Shown here: positions 59,042 to 64,000 of the stretch, piece by piece
Position numbering within the stretch: the stretch's first letter is position 1
Layout of the letters: each line of letters begins with the position of its first letter
Origin: Chrysomallon squamiferum
Taxonomy: Eukaryota; Mollusca; Gastropoda; Neomphalida; Peltospiridae
Direction: 5' to 3'
DNA length: 64,000 nt
Assembly (NCBI GenBank): GCA_012295275.1
Contig: CM022672.1
Location: forward strand, 8,645,034-8,709,033
Notes under the pieces: model-generated
The model's input: only the letters and a program-made list of their open reading frames with translations
The model's database searches: none
Told to the model about the DNA's origin: nothing
Made by a program: the position numbers and the translations under genes

Positions 59042-59724
59042 ACCATGAAAAATCTATTTCTGTTATTAAATAACAAAATAGTAATATCATACTTTGAGTA
59101 TATAAATATACATATATGAAAAGGTAGCTTGTGTGTGTGTGTGTGTCTGTGCATACATGTACATGTGTGTGTGCGTGTGCGTGTGTGTTTTTTTTTTTTT
59201 TGTACTATATTTGTAGACATTAGTTTTTTAACCTCTTCATCACTGTTTATGGGTATTCAAATATTTATGTTAGTGTTTGTGTTTATTAGTATGATTTTAA
59301 AGGTGTTTGTATATAAATATATGTGTAAATTAACAAAAATAATGCCCATCTGTATCAGAAAACAATAAAATATACATATGCGTATACACATATTTTTGTA
59401 TATTTTATTCTGTTCTAATCAAGATGGACGCAAGTTTTGTTTCTTGCACTTCATCGAGCATTCAGTGAAATAAGATACTGGCTGTCGTATCTGCGTACCG
59501 TTAGCATCGAAGAGGGCGTACATGTTGTCCAGGTTGTACTCCTTCAGCATCAGCGTGTGGTCAACATCGAGGACTTTAAACAGACCAGCAGCAGCGCCAC
59601 ACAGGTGACGGTCAGCTTCGCAGAAAACATTGTAAAACTCGTGCATCGTTATTCTGTGGTCACCTGAACGTGTACATTTAATTGTTTAATATTTGTACTG
59701 TGAAATAATCAAACTGGAAGCCCT

Positions 59725-59801
<77 letters not shown>

Positions 59802-60303
59802 CGATTTACTTTTTCATCAGTATGCATTCTTATATGAAATGTACATGGTTTTGTTTTTGTTGATGTTCCTTTCGTCAACAGTAATCAGAAATTAATAACT
59901 GATTTTTGCTAATTGAGAGTGAAACTAAATTTTCAGTATTAGTTTAATTATTAATTTTTAACTTTGGTAAAATAGTTATGAATATATATATATATATGTA
60001 ATAAATATATGTCCAAAAATCGTATCAGTAATTTCTAACTTTGATTCCTCTGCTGCATCAACATGGAGGTTATTTCAATGAAATCTAGTGTCAAATGTAT
60101 AACTGCTAATATCCAAGATCCTAATTTAAAATCTTCATCAGCTGAATTTGTACATGTTTAGTCCCTGAGTTCTATAGACTCACCATTCTGATCAAATTTT
60201 CTGAAGACAGTTCCAAGTTCCGCCTTTGAGAAAATACCATCTCTGTTAGCGTCAACAAGCGTGAACATGTGATTGGCCTTCTGACTGCTGAGACTTAGCT
60301 GAC

Positions 60304-60354
<51 letters not shown>

Positions 60355-60547
60355 GATATAATAATAATTATGTTATAATAATAATTATGTTATAATAATA
60401 ACGATATAATAATAGTAATAATAATAATAATAATGTTATAATAATAACCATATAATAGTAATAATAATACAAATTCAGTCAATTAGTCAACACTAAATAA
60501 TTAATTAAATAATTAGTTAATTATTAATAATAAATAGTAAATCATAA

Positions 60548-60578
<31 letters not shown>

Positions 60579-61043
60579 ATTCTATGATTAGTTTTCTTCT
60601 GCCACAGACTTCTTGGCCCAAAATGAATGGGCCTAAGTTTTAACTGGATATACACTTACACACTTAGATTTGTAAATATCTGTCGATTTTAACCAAGAAA
60701 CAAAATTAGTTTTATGTTTCACTAGTTTTAAAGATTACGTTTATACCACAAGTTAAAATGTTATTGATTTGTCAACAAATTGTAAAAACAAAATAATAAT
60801 TTTTTGTGATTTTTTTTTTTTAGGAAATGTGACAATGAAAATCGCTGATATTAGTAGTTAACAATGGATTTCTAGTTTGATCATGACGAATGCTAATTAA
60901 GTATTCTAAATAGTAACTAAGTAAATAAATAAATAAATAATAATAACAATAATAATAATGCATAATTTTGAAGAAAAACAAAACAAACAGTAAAAACAAA
61001 ACAAAAAAACCCCCAAAAAATATTTAAATAAATAAATAAATAA

Positions 61044-61089
<46 letters not shown>

Positions 61090-61198
61090 GTAAGTGAGTA
61101 AGTAAGTAAGTAAGTAAATAAGTAAGAATTAAAAATAACTGACTGATTACGTACGCGGATGCCGTGGCTATAATGGACAGCAAAACAAGAACCTTCAT
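58416..61198 (-). CDS. Secreted protein with four EF-hand-like loops, 5 coding exons, 136 residues
   Basis: Exons (minus strand) 61198-61155, 60302-60184, 59663-59499, 58954-58908 and 58451-58416 join by GT-AG introns; the stop TGA is at 58418-58416. Residues 1-15 form a signal peptide (MKVLVLLSIIATASA). Loops: DANRDGIFSKAE (32-43), DQNGDHRITMHE (52-63), DVDHTLMLKEYN (87-98, poor: Thr at position 5, Asn at 12) and DANGDGEITKSE (107-118). Loops 1, 2 and 4 have good calcium ligands. Spacings are 8, 23 and 8 residues, whereas calmodulin has about 24. The first donor/acceptor pair could instead be 61151 and 60298, changing only residue 16 (Gln to Tyr). Reading through exon 4 gives an alternative end (VSKGKKKN...LLLP), but a GTAAGT donor favours splicing. 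Extracellular calcium binding, as in mucus, egg fluid or shell matrix, is inferred. Confidence 0.85.
58458..58815 (+). repeat. (TAA)n and degenerate AAT/AAC/GAT low complexity in intron 4
   Basis: TAA from 58456 abuts the acceptor of the last exon of the EF-hand gene; degenerate AT-rich triplets follow to about 58815. Confidence 0.9.
59726..59798 (+). repeat. (GT)n-(GA)n compound microsatellite in intron 2 of the EF-hand gene
   Basis: GT at 59726-59763, then GA at 59764-59798, 60 bases from the exon 3 acceptor. Confidence 0.95.
60305..60355 (+). repeat. (TAA)n microsatellite abutting the exon 2 acceptor
   Basis: On the minus strand the run ends TTATTATTATAG at 60303, so the TTA array takes the place of a normal polypyrimidine tract. 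Confidence 0.9.
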
Positions 61199-62528
61199 GC
61201 TGGAAGCCGTCTTAAAAATAATAATAAATAAAAAATTTAAAATTATTTTCTCGATTAAGTAAACAAATGTTAAATAAGTCTATTAACACTAAATATCTAA
61301 ATAACATTTTAAAAAGTATGTTATATAAATTATCATATTTATTTATGAAAAGAAATTTATTTCGATCTGCTTCTCAAACACTTTTCTTTTTTTTTTTTTT
61401 TATTTTTTAATTAAATAAATTTAAATATTTAATAAACGTTAAAATAAAAGAAAAAAATTAAAATATATAAGTAAATATATGAATAATAAACGTAAAATAA
61501 ATAAATAAATAAAATATATATAATATAAAAATTAAAAGAAACGTAAATAAATAAATTCAAAAGTAACTAAAATCTGCTATATATTTTTTAGAAAAATAAT
61601 ATATGTAAAATAAATAAAAGATAATATATGAATTAATAAAATGAACTTAAAAATATTAATAAATTTAAAAGTTAATTAATCGATTATATATTTTTTACAA
61701 AACTATATTAAATATCACTTTATTTTAGTAATTTATTTCCCGAAACAAATAAATTAAATTGCATAATAATAATCATAATAATAATAATATAATAATAATA
61801 ATAATAATAAATGTAAACATAAATAAGTAGTACATTTTTTTATTGAACTAAACTGTATTTTATCAAAATAAATAAATAAATAAATAAATATATAAATAAA
61901 TAAATAAATAAAATAACAAATTATTTCAGAAATATATTTTTAAGAATAAATTTATTTCACATTAACTGAAAATCATGTATTGAGTGGAATTCCTTCAATA
62001 CATGAAATATGTGTATATCTGGATTAAAAACTTTTAAATTCATTTTTATTACTACTTTTCATTTTTTATTTATCTCTTATTGTTTAATTTGATTTATTTA
62101 TCTATGTATCTATTTTTTTTTTTTTTTTTTTTTTTTTGATATATTAATAATTTTATATTTGATTTATTTACTTTCATTTTATTTAAATATATAATTTAAG
62201 TAATTTGATTTATTTATGTATGTTTTCATTTTATTTTTAATTATTTATTTTGAAGTGGAGGCAACAGTGTTTTATCATATAAATAAATAAATACATATGT
62301 GGGGGTGGGGGTAGTAGTATATGTATCTGTGTGCGTGTCTTTTTTTCTTTTATTGTTACTTTTCTTTTTCTTTTCTTTTTAATTTTTTCTTTAAAAAAAC
62401 AAAATTTAATCCTTTTTATTTTTACCTTTTAATTTATTAATTTTAATTAATTTAAAATAAATAATAATCATAATCATAACGATAAAGGGAAAGAAAAGAA
62501 AGAGGACAAACAAAAAAGAACCAAATTA

Positions 62529-62572
62529 ACCCCCAAAACCCCAAAACAACCCCCAAACAACCCCCAAAACCC
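62529..62572 (-). promoter_or_regulatory. G-quadruplex motif in the first intron of the EF-hand gene
   Basis: On the minus strand five G runs of 3, 5, 5, 4 and 5 are separated by loops of 4-7 bases (TTTT, TTGTTT, TTGTTTT, TTTT). It fits the usual quadruplex rule and lies on the coding strand of the gene, about 80 bases past a candidate first-exon donor. Confidence 0.6.
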
Positions 62573-62652
62573 ACGAGTATTAAAATAAAATAAAATGCTT
62601 TGTAAAAAGAATGAACAAACGTAAGAAGGTTAAACTATGTACATGTACTTAC

Positions 62653-62718
62653 ACAGCGATAACGTGAGAAGAAATGACACGTAAAGCTGACTTTTACTAA
62701 TCAAATCGTGGTTATATG
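62653..62718 (-). promoter_or_regulatory. Candidate promoter and 5' non-coding exon of the EF-hand gene
   Basis: On the minus strand CATATAA at 62718-62712 could be a TATA box. About 60 bases on, CGCTGT|GTAAGT gives a strong donor with the exon end at 62653. The matching acceptor would be TTTTTAAG at 61211 or CTTCCAG at 61200, just before the ATG at 61198. This is inference from position and splice consensus only. Confidence 0.3.
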
Positions 62719-64000
62719 CTCATCTGTTCCTTTCTCAGCCTTGTTCATCGCATGTTTTTTTTTTTTATCATTTTTTATTATTATGCATACGAATGAACAT
62801 TAATATCCATGTTTACGTGTGCGTAAGTGATGTCGTCATAGATAGAAAGATTGTCATGATCAATAGATTTCGTTAAAGGAATACCCGGGTGAAATGTCAA
62901 GGATACTTGGCGTATTCCAGCTTGATAAAATATGAACATTATGAATACACATTTACACGTTCAGATATTAGTATTATGAATAGAAGACTGAATTGTTATC
63001 TTGTCCTTCCTATATGTAGGTGTACAGGGGGGAAAAAAAAAATAATAATAAAAATTTCTTTTATAGAATCATTGATGGTATTTTTTTAGATACTGAAAAA
63101 CAGTACTGATGATGATGATGATGATGACGACAATAATAATTAATTAATTAATTAATTAAATAAACTAATCCAAAATGTTACACGTTTTTGTTTTTATGCT
63201 TTCCCAGTAGATGATACTTTTTTCATGATTTTTTTTTATTGTTTATTTGGTCACTGTTATGATAAACAGCATGAACCAGTGATGATATTTATTTAGTTAA
63301 GAGCTATTTTAGATCAATTACACATTTTTATGTGACATCTATTTATTTAGATAAAAAAAATTAATATTTTTTTTATTTCCATCTGCATTTGTTTCTTGTG
63401 TGTGTGTATGTGTGTGCATGCATGTGAAAATTCTGAATATGTATCTATATGCGTTATTCTGCTTGTATATAATCTTGTGTATGTATTATTCTGCTTGATT
63501 GTGCTTTTTTAATGCTATAACAATAACAACAAACATATAAATCTACTGAAGTATTTTATTTCAAATCAATCAACATATCAGTCTGGATGTGTCTATTTAA
63601 AAGGTGCAACAGCTCTGTACACACAATAACACTGTCTATATTCTGATCCAGTCAAACTACACCTTACACATAGAAGTAAAAAAACAAAAACAAACAGAAA
63701 GTAGTCTTATGACAAAACACAGCCCTATGTGTGGAACTGAATTTCAGTTGAAAAACACATTAAAACAAAATCTATTTTCATATTCAAAAAAATAAATGGA
63801 ATACCTAGTATTAGTGAAGTTTAAAACAGTGATAAATTTGTTATTTTCAACAATAAAAAACTATATCTGAATAAAGTAATAAGGAAAATATTAAACTTTT
63901 TTGTTAAATGTTTAAAAGTTCTAAACCTTTTTATTTTCAATAAATAAACTGTATTTCAATAAAGTTTAAAACAGTGTGAAACTTTTTATTTCCAAAAATG

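Larger units (their letters stand above)
61199..64000. other. Right end of the window: 5' region of the EF-hand gene and flanking AT-rich sequence
   Basis: 61220-62500 is nearly all A/T with (TAAA)n. 62720-63800 is AT-rich with (GAT)n at 63107-63128 and (TTAA)n at 63139-63158. No other gene is supported. From 63815 to the end, AGTTTAAAACAGTG occurs at about 63820 and 63963, suggesting a roughly 143 bp tandem repeat running off the window. Confidence 0.5.

Overview
The window looks like nuclear DNA of an invertebrate metazoan, most likely a mollusc and probably a gastropod (inference). It is AT-rich, its genes are split by GT-AG introns, there are no bacterial-style operons, and it is saturated with (CT/GA)n, (GT/CA)n, (TTA)n and (TTTA)n microsatellites. 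Only four genes can be assembled with confidence, and they occupy a small fraction of the 64 kb. The remainder is intron, low-complexity sequence, degenerate tandem repeats and decayed small mobile elements.

Left part (1-9 kb, plus strand): a tandem cluster of secreted PAN/apple-like plus C-type lectin (CTLD) genes. Gene 1 (2014-3620) and gene 2 (5753-7727) each have three exons joined by phase-1 introns and each encode 261 residues. They differ at the sugar-binding tripeptide: QPD in gene 1, EPD in gene 2. A third unit (about 7885-8885) is a relic: it keeps the 5' flank and the end of the last exon of gene 1 but has lost everything between. Homology between the first 150 bases of the window and the 3' flank of gene 1 suggests the array continues to the left.

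Middle (15-49 kb, minus strand): one rhodopsin-family GPCR gene. Exon 1 (49022-48318, TM1-TM5) and exon 2 (16185-15274, TM6, TM7 and a long Ser/Thr-rich tail) are separated by a 32 kb intron and join in frame to 538 residues. Two in-frame donors 39 bases apart could give two forms of the third intracellular loop. The receptor lacks the aminergic Asp of TM3, the toggle Trp of TM6 and the Pro of NPxxY. Its intron holds a 660 bp MITE with TA duplications and pogo/Tigger-like ends, inverted-repeat relics, a tRNA-like relic, large microsatellites and one weak candidate exon on the plus strand.

Right part (49-64 kb): upstream of the GPCR lie a 31-33 bp minisatellite and tandemly duplicated T-rich repeat units. 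Next is a minus-strand gene (61198-58416, five coding exons) for a secreted 136-residue protein with four EF-hand-like loops. It is built from two 55-residue modules, each interrupted by an intron at the same Gly codon, and in each module the two loops are only 8 residues apart. A putative 5' non-coding exon with a TATA-like element and a G-quadruplex motif sit upstream of its start codon. All coordinates and joins were worked out by hand; no alignment, splice predictor or database was run.
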